From: Bacillota bacterium
GTDB taxonomy: Bacteria > Bacillota > Clostridia > Christensenellales > SZUA-584
NCBI GenBank assembly: GCA_023396555.1
Contig: JAEWWC010000221.1
Span: 1-12,913, forward strand
Length of the DNA: 12,913 bases
Reading direction: 5' to 3'
Part shown: piece after piece, positions 6,086 through 12,791 of the stretch
Numbering within the stretch: the first letter of the stretch is position 1
Layout of the letters: every line of letters starts with the position of its first letter
Notes under the pieces: generated by a model
Seen by the model: only the letters and a program-made list of their open reading frames with translations
The model's database searches: none
What the model was told of the DNA's origin: nothing
Position numbers and translations under genes: made by a program

Positions 6086-6120
6086 CGAATATTTAGAGCG
6101 AACCCTTGGGATAATATTCG
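6086..6120 (+). repeat. Inverted repeat in the SDR gene leader
   Basis: CGAATATT (6086-6093) and AATATTCG (6113-6120) are perfect arms with a 19-nt spacer containing CCCTTGGG. In RNA this would form a stem ending about 10 nt before the TAGGAG ribosome site of the SDR gene. It could be an operator or an mRNA structure. Confidence 0.45.
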
Positions 6121-6145
6121 GCAAAAGCATTAGGAGACAGCTAAC

Positions 6146-6997
6146 ATGACACAAAACAGTTTTCCCCCCCAGCATCAGCCGCCTCCGGGCAGGGAATTTC
6201 AGATGGACCCGAAGCCCGTGTACGATGATCCGGATTACAAAACTGCGGGGCGTATGGCTGGAAAGGCCGCGGTAATCACCGGCGGCGACAGCGGCATTGG
6301 GCGCGCTGTAGCCGTTGCGTTTGCCAAGGAGGGCGCGGATGTGCTGATCGCGTATCTGAAAGCCAACACGGACGCGGCGGAGACAAAAGCTGCCATCGAG
6401 GGCTGCGGACGCCGCTGCGAGACAGTGCAGGCGGACCTGCGCAGCGAGCCGGAGTCTTTCCGCGTGATCGATTCGGCGATGGCCGCATTCGGGCGTATCG
6501 ACGTATTGGTCAACAACATTGCCGTGCAGTACCCGCAGAACAGCCTTTCCGATATCTCCGCCGAACAGCTGGACGAGACGTTCCGCACCAACGTATTCTC
6601 GTACTTCTTCATGACGAAGGCCGCTCTGCCCCATCTCAAAGCGGGCGCCACAATTATCAACACCACGTCCGTTACAGCGTACAAAGGCTCCGAAGATCTT
6701 ATTGATTACTCGTCCACCAAGGGCGCTATCGTGTCGTTCACGCGCTCGCTGTCCATGTCGCTGATCAAAAACGGCATCCGGGTCAACGCTGTCGCACCGG
6801 GGCCGGTGTGGACACCGCTCATCGTTTCCAGCTTTTCGCCGGAAAAGGTGTCCGAGTTCGGCAAGAACGTACCCGTGCAATACGCCGCGCAGCCGGCGCA
6901 GCTCGCGCCCACCTATGTATATCTGGCGTGCGAAGATTCCAGCTTCGTATCCGGGCAGGTGCTGCACGTCAACGGCGGCGTCATCGTGGACTCATAG
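6146..6997 (+). CDS. Short-chain dehydrogenase/reductase, YhdF/YghA type
   Basis: The 283-aa protein is a classical-type SDR oxidoreductase with the long proline-rich N-terminus (about 1-36, FPPQHQPPPG, then MDPKP and DDPDYK) typical of the YhdF/YdaD/YghA subgroup. The nucleotide motif is TGGDSGIG (45-52), followed by NNIA (123-126) in place of NNAG, Asn149, and the catalytic Ser175, Tyr188 and Lys192 (YSSTK). The C-terminus APGPVWTPL and GQVLHVNGG is also typical. It reduces or oxidises a carbonyl or alcohol with NAD(P); the physiological substrate is unknown. Relatives in Bacillus are general stress proteins. TAGGAG (6131-6136) lies 9 nt before the ATG. The gene stands alone, divergent from gdhA and convergent with the PLP enzyme gene. 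Confidence 0.92.
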   Translation: MTQNSFPPQHQPPPGREFQMDPKPVYDDPDYKTAGRMAGKAAVITGGDSGIGRAVAVAFAKEGADVLIAYLKANTDAAETKAAIEGCGRRCETVQADLRSEPESFRVIDSAMAAFGRIDVLVNNIAVQYPQNSLSDISAEQLDETFRTNVFSYFFMTKAALPHLKAGATIINTTSVTAYKGSEDLIDYSSTKGAIVSFTRSLSMSLIKNGIRVNAVAPGPVWTPLIVSSFSPEKVSEFGKNVPVQYAAQPAQLAPTYVYLACEDSSFVSGQVLHVNGGVIVDS

Positions 6998-7020
6998 AAA
7001 AAGGCAGCTAAAAAGCTGCC
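6998..7020 (-). terminator. Leftward terminator downstream of the PLP enzyme gene
   Basis: Perfect 7-bp stem GGCAGCT/AGCTGCC (7003-7009 with 7014-7020) around four bases. On the minus strand it is followed by five T (7002-6998), immediately beyond the SDR stop. It would stop leftward transcription from the gene at 7150-8328 after element A. On the plus strand there is no T-tract. Confidence 0.75.
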
Positions 7021-7035
7021 TCAGATGTCGATAAA

Positions 7036-7099
7036 GATCCAAGACCTTGAGGGCGCTGCCCTCAAACTCCCGCTTAAGGGATATATCCCTTAAGAATCC
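7036..7099 (-). repeat. Three-hairpin dispersed element, copy A
   Basis: Read on the minus strand, this 64-nt element starts GGATTCT and holds three hairpins: a 22-bp perfect palindrome (7094-7073, arms CTTAAGGGATA), an 8-bp stem TTGAGGGC/GCCCTCAA with a 3-nt loop (7065-7047), and GGTC/GATC with a 3-nt loop (7046-7036). It aligns without gaps to 11669-11732 at 46 of 64 positions by hand count. Several differences are paired changes that preserve stems. It lies downstream of the PLP enzyme gene, in that gene's sense orientation. It could be a REP-like palindromic repeat, a small non-coding RNA or a terminator-associated element. Confidence 0.75.
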
Positions 7100-7104
7100 C
7101 GCCA

Positions 7105-7137
7105 GGGAAATGCCATCCGGCATTTCCCGTATTTTAT
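7105..7137 (+). terminator. Hairpin next to element A, likely rightward SDR terminator
   Basis: Perfect 10-bp stem GGGAAATGCC/GGCATTTCCC (7105-7114 with 7119-7128) around ATCC, followed on the plus strand by GTATTTTATAT. It lies about 110 nt after the SDR stop and would stop the SDR transcript before it enters the opposing gene. It may be a fourth hairpin of element A; copy B keeps only a degenerate version of one arm. Confidence 0.55.
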
Positions 7138-7149
7138 ATAAAAACTTCT

Positions 7150-8328
7150 CTAATATAGCTTCGCCCAAACGCGCTTGAACGCCTCGACAGCGATGTCCAT
7201 CTGTTCGTGTGTGTGCGTGGCGGTGTAGCTTGTCCGCAGCATACACTGGCCTTCGCAGACGGCGGGCGGTATCACCGGGTTAACGTATACGCCCTCTTCA
7301 AACAGCATCTTGGTCGCCATAAATGTACGGTCCATCTCGTAGGTGAACACCGGTATGATGGCCGTTTCGCCCTCGATGATCGGTATGCCTGCTTCCTTGA
7401 GCTTGGCGCGCATGTAGTTGGAGATATCGATCAGCGCCTTCTGGCGTTCCGGCTCCTCTTTCATGATGCGCAGCGCTTCTCTGGCTGCCGCGGCGCTGCC
7501 CGGCGGTATTGATGCGCTGAATATGAACGGCCGCGAACGGTGTTTGATGAAGTGGATCACTGGCTCGGACGCCGCAATGCATCCGCCCAGCGACGCTAGC
7601 GACTTGGAGAACGTGGTCATGATCATGTCCACTTCTTTCTCCAGACCGTAGTATGCCGCGGTGCCGCGACCATTCGGGCCGATCATGCCCACGCCGTGCG
7701 CGTCATCCACCATGATGCGCGCCTTGTATTTCTTCGCCAGTTCCACGATGGCGGGCAGGTTCGCAATATCGCCGCTCATGCTGAACACACCGTCTGTGAT
7801 GATCAGCTTGCCGGCATCTTCCGGCAGACGCGCCAGTCGCTCCTCCAGGCTCGCCATATCGTTGTGCTCATACTTAAGCACGTTCTTCGCGAAAGCCAGC
7901 CGGCACGCGTCGATGATGCTCGCGTGGTTTTCGGAATCGTTGAGTATATAGTCGTGCCGCCCCACCACCGCTGAGATCGCGCCCAGGTTGGTCTGAAAGC
8001 CGGTGCTGAATGTGATCGCCGCTTCCTTGCCGAAGAATTCGGCCAGCTCCGCTTCCAGCTGCTCGTGCAGCACCAGTGTGCCATTCAAAAAGCGCGAACC
8101 CGAACAACCGGTGCCGTATTTCTCGAGCGCCGAAATGGCGGCCTTCTTTGTACGCTCGTCATTCGTCAGGCCCATGTAGTTGTTGGAACCGATCATGATG
8201 ATGCGCCGTCCGTCCATCACGACCTCGGTGTCCTGCGCGGTATGAAGCGCGTGAAAGTAAGGATAAAGGCCGGACGCAATCGCGTCTTTGGCGTCGGTAA
8301 AATTATAGCATTTCTCAAATATATCCAC
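7150..8328 (-). CDS. PLP-dependent alpha-oxoamine synthase (Kbl/BioF/serine palmitoyltransferase family)
   Basis: The 392-aa fold-type I PLP enzyme belongs to the family that condenses an amino acid with an acyl-CoA and releases CO2: glycine C-acetyltransferase (Kbl), 8-amino-7-oxononanoate synthase (BioF) and serine palmitoyltransferase. Visible active-site residues are His135 (NDSENHASI), Asp208 and His211 in MVDDAHGVG, and the Schiff-base Lys242 in TTFSKSLASLGG; these line up with E. coli Kbl D210, H213 and K244 with an offset of 2. The N-terminus (MDIFEKCYNF, then SGLYPYFHALHTAQDTEV) resembles the Bacteroidetes serine palmitoyltransferase-like branch more than Kbl or BioF, to my memory. 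No tdh or biotin genes adjoin, so the substrate stays open. The start is GTG at 8328, with GGGAG 7 nt upstream; a nearby ATG is out of frame and closes after six codons. Confidence 0.88.
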   Translation of the reverse strand: MDIFEKCYNFTDAKDAIASGLYPYFHALHTAQDTEVVMDGRRIIMIGSNNYMGLTNDERTKKAAISALEKYGTGCSGSRFLNGTLVLHEQLEAELAEFFGKEAAITFSTGFQTNLGAISAVVGRHDYILNDSENHASIIDACRLAFAKNVLKYEHNDMASLEERLARLPEDAGKLIITDGVFSMSGDIANLPAIVELAKKYKARIMVDDAHGVGMIGPNGRGTAAYYGLEKEVDMIMTTFSKSLASLGGCIAASEPVIHFIKHRSRPFIFSASIPPGSAAAAREALRIMKEEPERQKALIDISNYMRAKLKEAGIPIIEGETAIIPVFTYEMDRTFMATKMLFEEGVYVNPVIPPAVCEGQCMLRTSYTATHTHEQMDIAVEAFKRVWAKLY

Positions 8329-8362
8329 GTAGCATCTCCCGAATCATTTGTATTTCAAACTA

Positions 8363-8391
8363 AGTATACAGACTGTTTGGACATCCCACAA
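8363..8391 (-). promoter_or_regulatory. Promoter of the oxoamine synthase gene (TTGTGG-17-TATACT)
   Basis: On the minus strand TTGTGG (8391-8386), a 17-nt spacer and TATACT (8368-8363) give a good -10 and moderate -35. The predicted leader to the GTG at 8328 is about 30 nt and carries the GGGAG site. Confidence 0.6.
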
Positions 8392-8455
8392 GCGAATTAT
8401 TCAAATTTAACACATTATTTCGGACGATTGGCCGACATATCATTCTCATTGCCAC

Positions 8456-8470
8456 AAATGTTTTACATTT
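8456..8470. repeat. Small inverted repeat upstream of the CotH-family gene
   Basis: AAATGT (8456-8461) and ACATTT (8465-8470) flank TTT. The dyad lies about 50 nt upstream of the ATG at 8523, in the AT-rich divergent intergenic region. It may be an operator; nothing else supports this. Confidence 0.3.
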
Positions 8471-8506
8471 ATATGTGCCATCACGGTGGTACTCGGATTG
8501 GAAACG

Positions 8507-8515
8507 TGATAAAAT
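8507..8515 (+). promoter_or_regulatory. Extended -10 just before the CotH-family ATG
   Basis: TGA followed by TAAAAT (8510-8515) is a TGn-extended -10 with five of six consensus bases and no recognisable -35. The start of transcription would fall at about 8522-8523, which is the A of the ATG. Together with the absence of a Shine-Dalgarno site this suggests a leaderless mRNA; it may also be chance in AT-rich DNA. Confidence 0.3.
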
Positions 8516-8522
8516 TCAAAGC

Positions 8523-11500
8523 ATGAAAACTCATAGAATCAAACGAAAAGCTTCTGGTTCCCAGACTGCAAAGAAATTGATCATGCTGTTGTTCGCAGCT
8601 GCAATTATTGCCGGTATCATCATATTATGGCCGTATATCTCTGCATTGCCGCAGGGCTCGTCCCCCCTCCCGCAGACAAGCGCTCCAACTGACGCTATTG
8701 TCATTAACGAGGTCATGACGAGTAACAAAGGCATGCTGATTGACGATAAGGGCAACAGCAGCGACTGGATCGAACTCTTCAACCAGTCCGACCAGCCCGT
8801 TGATCTAAGCCAGTTCGGTCTCTCGGATAATGAAGCCAAGCCGGATAAGTGGGGCTTCCCGAACCTTAGCCTTGCCCCGGGCGGTTACGTCGTCGTCTTC
8901 ATGACCGGCGATTCCAAGTCGGACGTATCAAACGGCATCATCCACTGTTCGTTCAAGCTCAGCTCCGCGGGCGAGAAGCTGCTGCTCTCCAACGTATCAG
9001 GCATGGTGGACTCGGTGGACATTCCGGCTCTGCCGGAAAACGTGTCCTACGGACGCATGGACGGGCAATGGCAGGCGCTTGCAGGCATCTCGCCCGGCTT
9101 CGAGAACAGCGAGGCGGGTATCGCCGCATTTCAGGAGACCCGCACAGTGGCGGATTCGCCCTTGCGCATCAACGAGGTGATGTCGTCCAACGCCATGACC
9201 ATTCGCGATTCCAGGGGCGGCTACAGCGACTGGGTGGAGATCGTCAATACCGGAGATACCGATTATGACCTCAGCGGCTTCGGCCTGTCCAACGACATCT
9301 CTGACCCGATGAAATGGGCTTTCCCCGCTGATACCGTCATAAAACCGGGCGAAACCAGATTGGTTTTCTGCTCCGGCATATCGTCCTTCGGCGGAGATGT
9401 CCTTGAGGCCGGATTCAGGCTGTCGTCCTCCGGTTCGACGGTCGTGCTTTCCGACAGTGTGGGGCGCATGCTGGACAGCGTTGCATGCAATGCACTGGAC
9501 AGCGACCGGTCGTATGCGCGCGGCGTCGCTTCCGGCATGCCGGCGAATGACTGGGCAACGACAAGCCAGCCTACACCAGGCTATCCCAACACTGCTGACG
9601 GTTTCATCGCATTTATTTCGGCAAACCCGGCAGTTACCGGCGACATCGTTATTTCCGAGGTGCTTTGCTCCAACAATGCAACCAAACTCGGAGAGGCGCA
9701 GGCCAGCAGCGACTACGTTGAAGTTGAAAACCGCGGCTCGCAGGCCGTCAGCCTCGCCGGCTACGGACTCACAGACAGCGCGTCCAACCCGGCCAAATAC
9801 CGTTTCCCGAACGTGACGCTACAGCCCGGAGAGCATGTGATTGTGCTGGCCGCAGGCGAAGAAACGGCGTCCGCCGATACACAGGATCTTGTCGCGCCGT
9901 TCAAACTCAGCCGCCTTGGTTCCACGGTGGCGCTGTTTGACGCGGATGACAAACTGCTGGACCGGTATTTTATCGGCGTGGTGCCGCAGAATATATCGGT
10001 GGGACGTGAATCGGGAGCCGCTGAGATCGCGTACTTTGAAACGCCCACGCCCGGCGCAGCCAACGGCGACGGTAAGACGGGCATCGCCTCCGCGGTGGAG
10101 TTCAGCCAGGCTTCGGGGAAGTATGATGATTCGGTTCAGCTCACGCTAACGGCGTCGGAAGGCTGCGACATCTATTACACCACCGACGGCACGACGCCGA
10201 CACAGGAGGCACAGAAGTATACCGGCCCTATCGATGTCAGCAAGACGGCATCGGTGCGCGCACGGGCCTTCCGGTCGGACTATATTTCCAGCGCCGCAGC
10301 TACCGCGACGTATTTCATCAATGCGGGCCATACGCTGCCGCTGGTCTCCATCACCACCGACCCGGACAACCTCTTCGATCCGACGACCGGCATCTACATG
10401 TTAGGGCCAAATCCCGGCAGCGCAGAAGCCTATTATCCGACTGCTAATTTCCGCTCGGATACCGAGGTACCGGCATCATTCGCGATGTATGACGAAAATG
10501 GACAGCAGGTATTTCAGCAGGACATCGGTCTCGCGATGACGGGGGGCCTTTCGCTTTCGCTGAGGGAACAGAAGTCCTTCGCGATCTACGCACGCAGCCA
10601 GTACGGGAAGAGCACGATGGCGTACCCATTCTTTGAAAACCGCGATTTCACCGAGTATAAATCGCTTATACTGCGCATGGGCGGGCGCGATACCTCCAAA
10701 ACGAAGCTGAACACTTACGTATCGCTGGGCCTCGTGGATGGACAAATGAACGTGGAGACACAGGCCGCCAAACCCTGTGTAGTCTACATCAACGGTGAAT
10801 ACTGGGGCGTATACTACCTGATGGAGAAGCGCAACAAATATATGGTCGCCCAGCACGAAGGCATTACGGATGAGAGCGCCATCAATGCGATCAACCTTGT
10901 CAAGGGCAACGGCGGCGTGGTGAACAACGGTTCGAACGAAGGGTATCTTGCGATATATAACTATATACACTCGCATGACATGTCCGTAAAAGAAAACTAT
11001 GACTGGGTAGCAGCCCGACTCGATACCGACAGCTTCATGGACTTAATGATCAACGAGATATACATCGCCAACAACGACCCGGGCAACATGCAGTTCTACC
11101 AGGTGCCATCAGACGGCTTATGGAGGCAGATTTATCAGGACCTCGACAACGCGTTCTACTCGTTCGACACGCTTACATTGCGTATGGACCCGGCCACTAC
11201 CGCTTCTGACATTTTCAACGGGCTTCTGAAGTACAAACCGTGGCGTGACGCGTTCATCGAACGTTTCGCCTGGGCGATGGAGAACATTTACAATACCGAC
11301 CGCGTGATTGCGATGATCGATGAGGCGGCGGACGCCATTCGTGGCGAGATCGCGGCGGATCACGAGCGCTGGAGCGAACTGCCCACGCTGGAAGAATGGG
11401 AATCCGGTGTGCAGGCCATGAAGATCTTCGCCCAAAACCGCCCCTCAGCGATGGTGGGTTATTTGAAGCAACATTTCTCGCTGACGCAGAACCAGATCGA

Positions 11501-11525
11501 CATGCTGAACGCCGCAGCCAAATAA
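8523..11525 (+). CDS. Membrane-anchored protein with three lamin-tail domains, chitobiase-type domain and CotH kinase domain
   Basis: The protein has 1000 aa from the ATG at 8523. A basic N-terminus (KTHRIKRK) leads into a hydrophobic helix (about 18-38), a signal anchor with the rest outside. Three lamin-tail domains follow, at about 58-195, 213-355 and 373-512, each starting INEVM, INEVM or ISEVL and ending in a TPG/SPG turn. A chitobiase/hexosaminidase C-terminal type domain (about 520-600) shows YYTTDGTTPT. A CotH domain (about 605-985) shows LRMGGRD, INGEYWGVYYLMEK (756-769), NNDPGN (850-855, likely catalytic Asp852 and Asn855) and QDLDNAF (872-878, likely metal-binding Asp873 or Asp875). 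In Bacillus CotH is an atypical kinase that phosphorylates spore-coat proteins; here the anchor suggests phosphorylation of surface or secreted proteins. A GTG at 8475 would add 16 residues, but neither start has a Shine-Dalgarno site. The gene is alone, with its own terminator. Confidence 0.9.
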   Translation: MKTHRIKRKASGSQTAKKLIMLLFAAAIIAGIIILWPYISALPQGSSPLPQTSAPTDAIVINEVMTSNKGMLIDDKGNSSDWIELFNQSDQPVDLSQFGLSDNEAKPDKWGFPNLSLAPGGYVVVFMTGDSKSDVSNGIIHCSFKLSSAGEKLLLSNVSGMVDSVDIPALPENVSYGRMDGQWQALAGISPGFENSEAGIAAFQETRTVADSPLRINEVMSSNAMTIRDSRGGYSDWVEIVNTGDTDYDLSGFGLSNDISDPMKWAFPADTVIKPGETRLVFCSGISSFGGDVLEAGFRLSSSGSTVVLSDSVGRMLDSVACNALDSDRSYARGVASGMPANDWATTSQPTPGYPNTADGFIAFISANPAVTGDIVISEVLCSNNATKLGEAQASSDYVEVENRGSQAVSLAGYGLTDSASNPAKYRFPNVTLQPGEHVIVLAAGEETASADTQDLVAPFKLSRLGSTVALFDADDKLLDRYFIGVVPQNISVGRESGAAEIAYFETPTPGAANGDGKTGIASAVEFSQASGKYDDSVQLTLTASEGCDIYYTTDGTTPTQEAQKYTGPIDVSKTASVRARAFRSDYISSAAATATYFINAGHTLPLVSITTDPDNLFDPTTGIYMLGPNPGSAEAYYPTANFRSDTEVPASFAMYDENGQQVFQQDIGLAMTGGLSLSLREQKSFAIYARSQYGKSTMAYPFFENRDFTEYKSLILRMGGRDTSKTKLNTYVSLGLVDGQMNVETQAAKPCVVYINGEYWGVYYLMEKRNKYMVAQHEGITDESAINAINLVKGNGGVVNNGSNEGYLAIYNYIHSHDMSVKENYDWVAARLDTDSFMDLMINEIYIANNDPGNMQFYQVPSDGLWRQIYQDLDNAFYSFDTLTLRMDPATTASDIFNGLLKYKPWRDAFIERFAWAMENIYNTDRVIAMIDEAADAIRGEIAADHERWSELPTLEEWESGVQAMKIFAQNRPSAMVGYLKQHFSLTQNQIDMLNAAAK

Positions 11526-11565
11526 CCTCCCGACCTCTAGCTGGGAAAATGGATATGAATACGCA

Positions 11566-11591
11566 AAAAGCCGGGTCCAATCCCGGCTTTT
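11566..11591. terminator. Bidirectional terminator after the CotH-family gene
   Basis: AAAAGCCGGG (11566-11575) pairs with CCCGGCTTTT (11582-11591) around a 6-nt loop, about 40 nt after the CotH stop. Runs of A and T on both sides allow termination of the rightward CotH transcript and of the leftward zinc-ribbon operon. Confidence 0.9.
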
Positions 11592-11612
11592 CATTTGACA
11601 AAAACCCTTTTA

Positions 11613-11627
11613 CGAGTGTGTTACTCG
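11613..11627. repeat. Small hairpin between terminator and element B
   Basis: CGAGT (11613-11617) pairs with ACTCG (11623-11627) around a 5-nt loop. No T-tract follows. It adds to the hairpin-rich character of this convergent intergenic region; no function is evident. Confidence 0.35.
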
Positions 11628-11668
11628 CATACATCTATTATTAAAAGTACAAAAGGTGTTTCCTTATT

Positions 11669-11732
11669 GGATTCTCAAGGGACGAGTCCCTTGAGCGATA
11701 GTGTAGAGGCAGAGCCTCCACGGTCTTAGACC
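11669..11732 (+). repeat. Three-hairpin dispersed element, copy B
   Basis: The 64-nt plus-strand copy starts GGATTCT and folds like copy A: a 10-bp stem CTCAAGGGAC/GTCCCTTGAG (11674-11695) with a 2-nt loop, GTAGAGGC/GCCTCCAC with an AGA loop and one A-C mismatch (11703-11721), and GGTC/GACC with a TTA loop (11722-11732). Compared with A, five base pairs change on both sides and stay paired, and one G-U becomes G-C. It lies downstream of the CotH gene and ends 27 nt before the stop codon of the opposing zinc-ribbon gene. Confidence 0.75.
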
Positions 11733-11758
11733 TTATAGTATACTTGAAGTATCACAGG

Positions 11759-12430
11759 TTACTTCAGCTTGTTGCCGCACTCACCGCAGAACTTGACGCT
11801 CTGATCGTTCTCCGCCCCGCAGCGGGAACAGATGTTGAGCGCGAGGTTAGCGCCGCAATTGGTGCAGAACTTGCTCTGGCCCGCGGGCTTGCCACAGTTG
11901 GGGCAGAATGTCGCCTTCTGCTCGATCTCGCCCTGGAACACCTGCGTCTGATCCGCCTTGTCCCAGATATCGCGCTTCATCTTGTCGGCGCGTGCCGCGG
12001 CAATCTCCACGTTCATGCGGGGCGCATCCTCGGCACACAGGCCCACCTCATCGTTCCAGCAGGAATCGCACACCCACTGGTGGCACTTGTTGCAGCGATG
12101 GAAGTGCTGCTTGGCTTCGTTCTGTGCCGCCGCAAACGCCTTCTCATGCTCCTTATGCCAGTCAGGCGACATGCCCTCGAACCGCTCACCCAGCACGTGT
12201 TCACCCTGGTATGCCGCGTTGCTGATGCCACCCAGCACGCCGCCGCCGAATATGCTGGCCGCCGCGCCGATGCCGCGCGTAAGGCCTTTTAACAGGTTGC
12301 CCTTCTTGTACGTCTGCGACTCGATGAACGACGTCCGAAAGCCGTCATGGCACACGTCGCAGTAAAACGTGAACTGGAAACCCGCATCCGTGCTGTTATC
12401 CTCATAATTCCTGGTGAATGCCTGCATCAT
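11759..12430 (-). CDS. Multi-zinc-ribbon protein with Gly-rich hydrophobic segment
   Basis: The 223-aa protein carries several cysteine clusters: CDVC (24/27), a cluster RCNKCHQWVCDSCW plus Cys132 (113, 116, 121, 124, 132), and two C-terminal zinc ribbons FCPNCG...FCTNCG (176, 179, 189, 192) and ICSRCG...FCGECG (201, 204, 215, 218). Between the first and second clusters lies a glycine-rich hydrophobic stretch (about 49-73, GLTRGIGAAASIFGGGVLGG), which could be a membrane-active or self-associating segment. Residues 140-170 are charged and possibly helical. I do not know a function; zinc ribbons of this kind often bind nucleic acid or protein. The ATG at 12430 has GGAGG 9 nt upstream, lying only a few bases after the stop of the preceding gene (12448). 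The gene is last in the leftward operon. Confidence 0.85.
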   Translation of the reverse strand: MMQAFTRNYEDNSTDAGFQFTFYCDVCHDGFRTSFIESQTYKKGNLLKGLTRGIGAAASIFGGGVLGGISNAAYQGEHVLGERFEGMSPDWHKEHEKAFAAAQNEAKQHFHRCNKCHQWVCDSCWNDEVGLCAEDAPRMNVEIAAARADKMKRDIWDKADQTQVFQGEIEQKATFCPNCGKPAGQSKFCTNCGANLALNICSRCGAENDQSVKFCGECGNKLK

Positions 12431-12447
12431 GATAGAGAACCTCCGTA

Positions 12448-12780
12448 TTATTTCTTCTTTATTTTCTTACCGCAAGCGGTGCATTTGGTATTCTCAAAAA
12501 ACTGCGGCGTATAGCAAAGCTTATTGGGGCATGTGACCATCAGTGACTGGCCGCAGCAGTCGCACTTGTCCCCCACGAACGTGGGCTTGCCGCAAAACGG
12601 GCAAGCGATCGTGAGCATCCGCCCGCAGGACGAGCAGCGCTGCCATCCTCTTTTGATTTCTGCGTTGCAAGATGGGCATGCGTCGTAAAACGGGCTCATC
12701 CGCCCGCAGATTGGACAGAACATGCTGTCGTAACCGATCAGGTTGCCGCAGCCAATACATGCTTTGTCATACCCCGCCAT
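12448..12780 (-). CDS. Small protein of four tandem zinc ribbons
   Basis: The 110-aa protein consists almost entirely of zinc ribbons. Sixteen cysteines fall into four sets of four: 8/11/22/25, 35/38/49/52, 60/63/73/76 and 84/89/100/103, each two knuckles about 10-13 residues apart (typical units CIGCG, FCPICG, RCSSCG, CPFCG, CTACG). Cys75 is an extra cysteine in CDCCG, and the last set begins with a wider CPNKLC knuckle. The C-terminus is a lysine tail (KKIKKK). With no other domain, it is probably a small cytoplasmic adaptor that binds protein or nucleic acid. The start at 12780 has GGAG 6 nt upstream. It lies 11 nt after the upstream partial gene and 17 nt before the 223-aa zinc-ribbon gene, so the three are surely co-transcribed. 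Confidence 0.87.
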   Translation of the reverse strand: MAGYDKACIGCGNLIGYDSMFCPICGRMSPFYDACPSCNAEIKRGWQRCSSCGRMLTIACPFCGKPTFVGDKCDCCGQSLMVTCPNKLCYTPQFFENTKCTACGKKIKKK

Positions 12781-12791
12781 GTTATTCTCCT

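Noticed and set aside
6062..6967. Minus-strand open frame (301 codons) over the SDR gene
   Set aside because: Antisense shadow of the SDR gene; it also ends in the AT-rich promoter region and shows no domain.
7030..7130. CRISPR-like cluster of palindromes
   Set aside because: The hairpins differ from one another in sequence and have no equal repeats or regular spacers; they are parts of one structured element.
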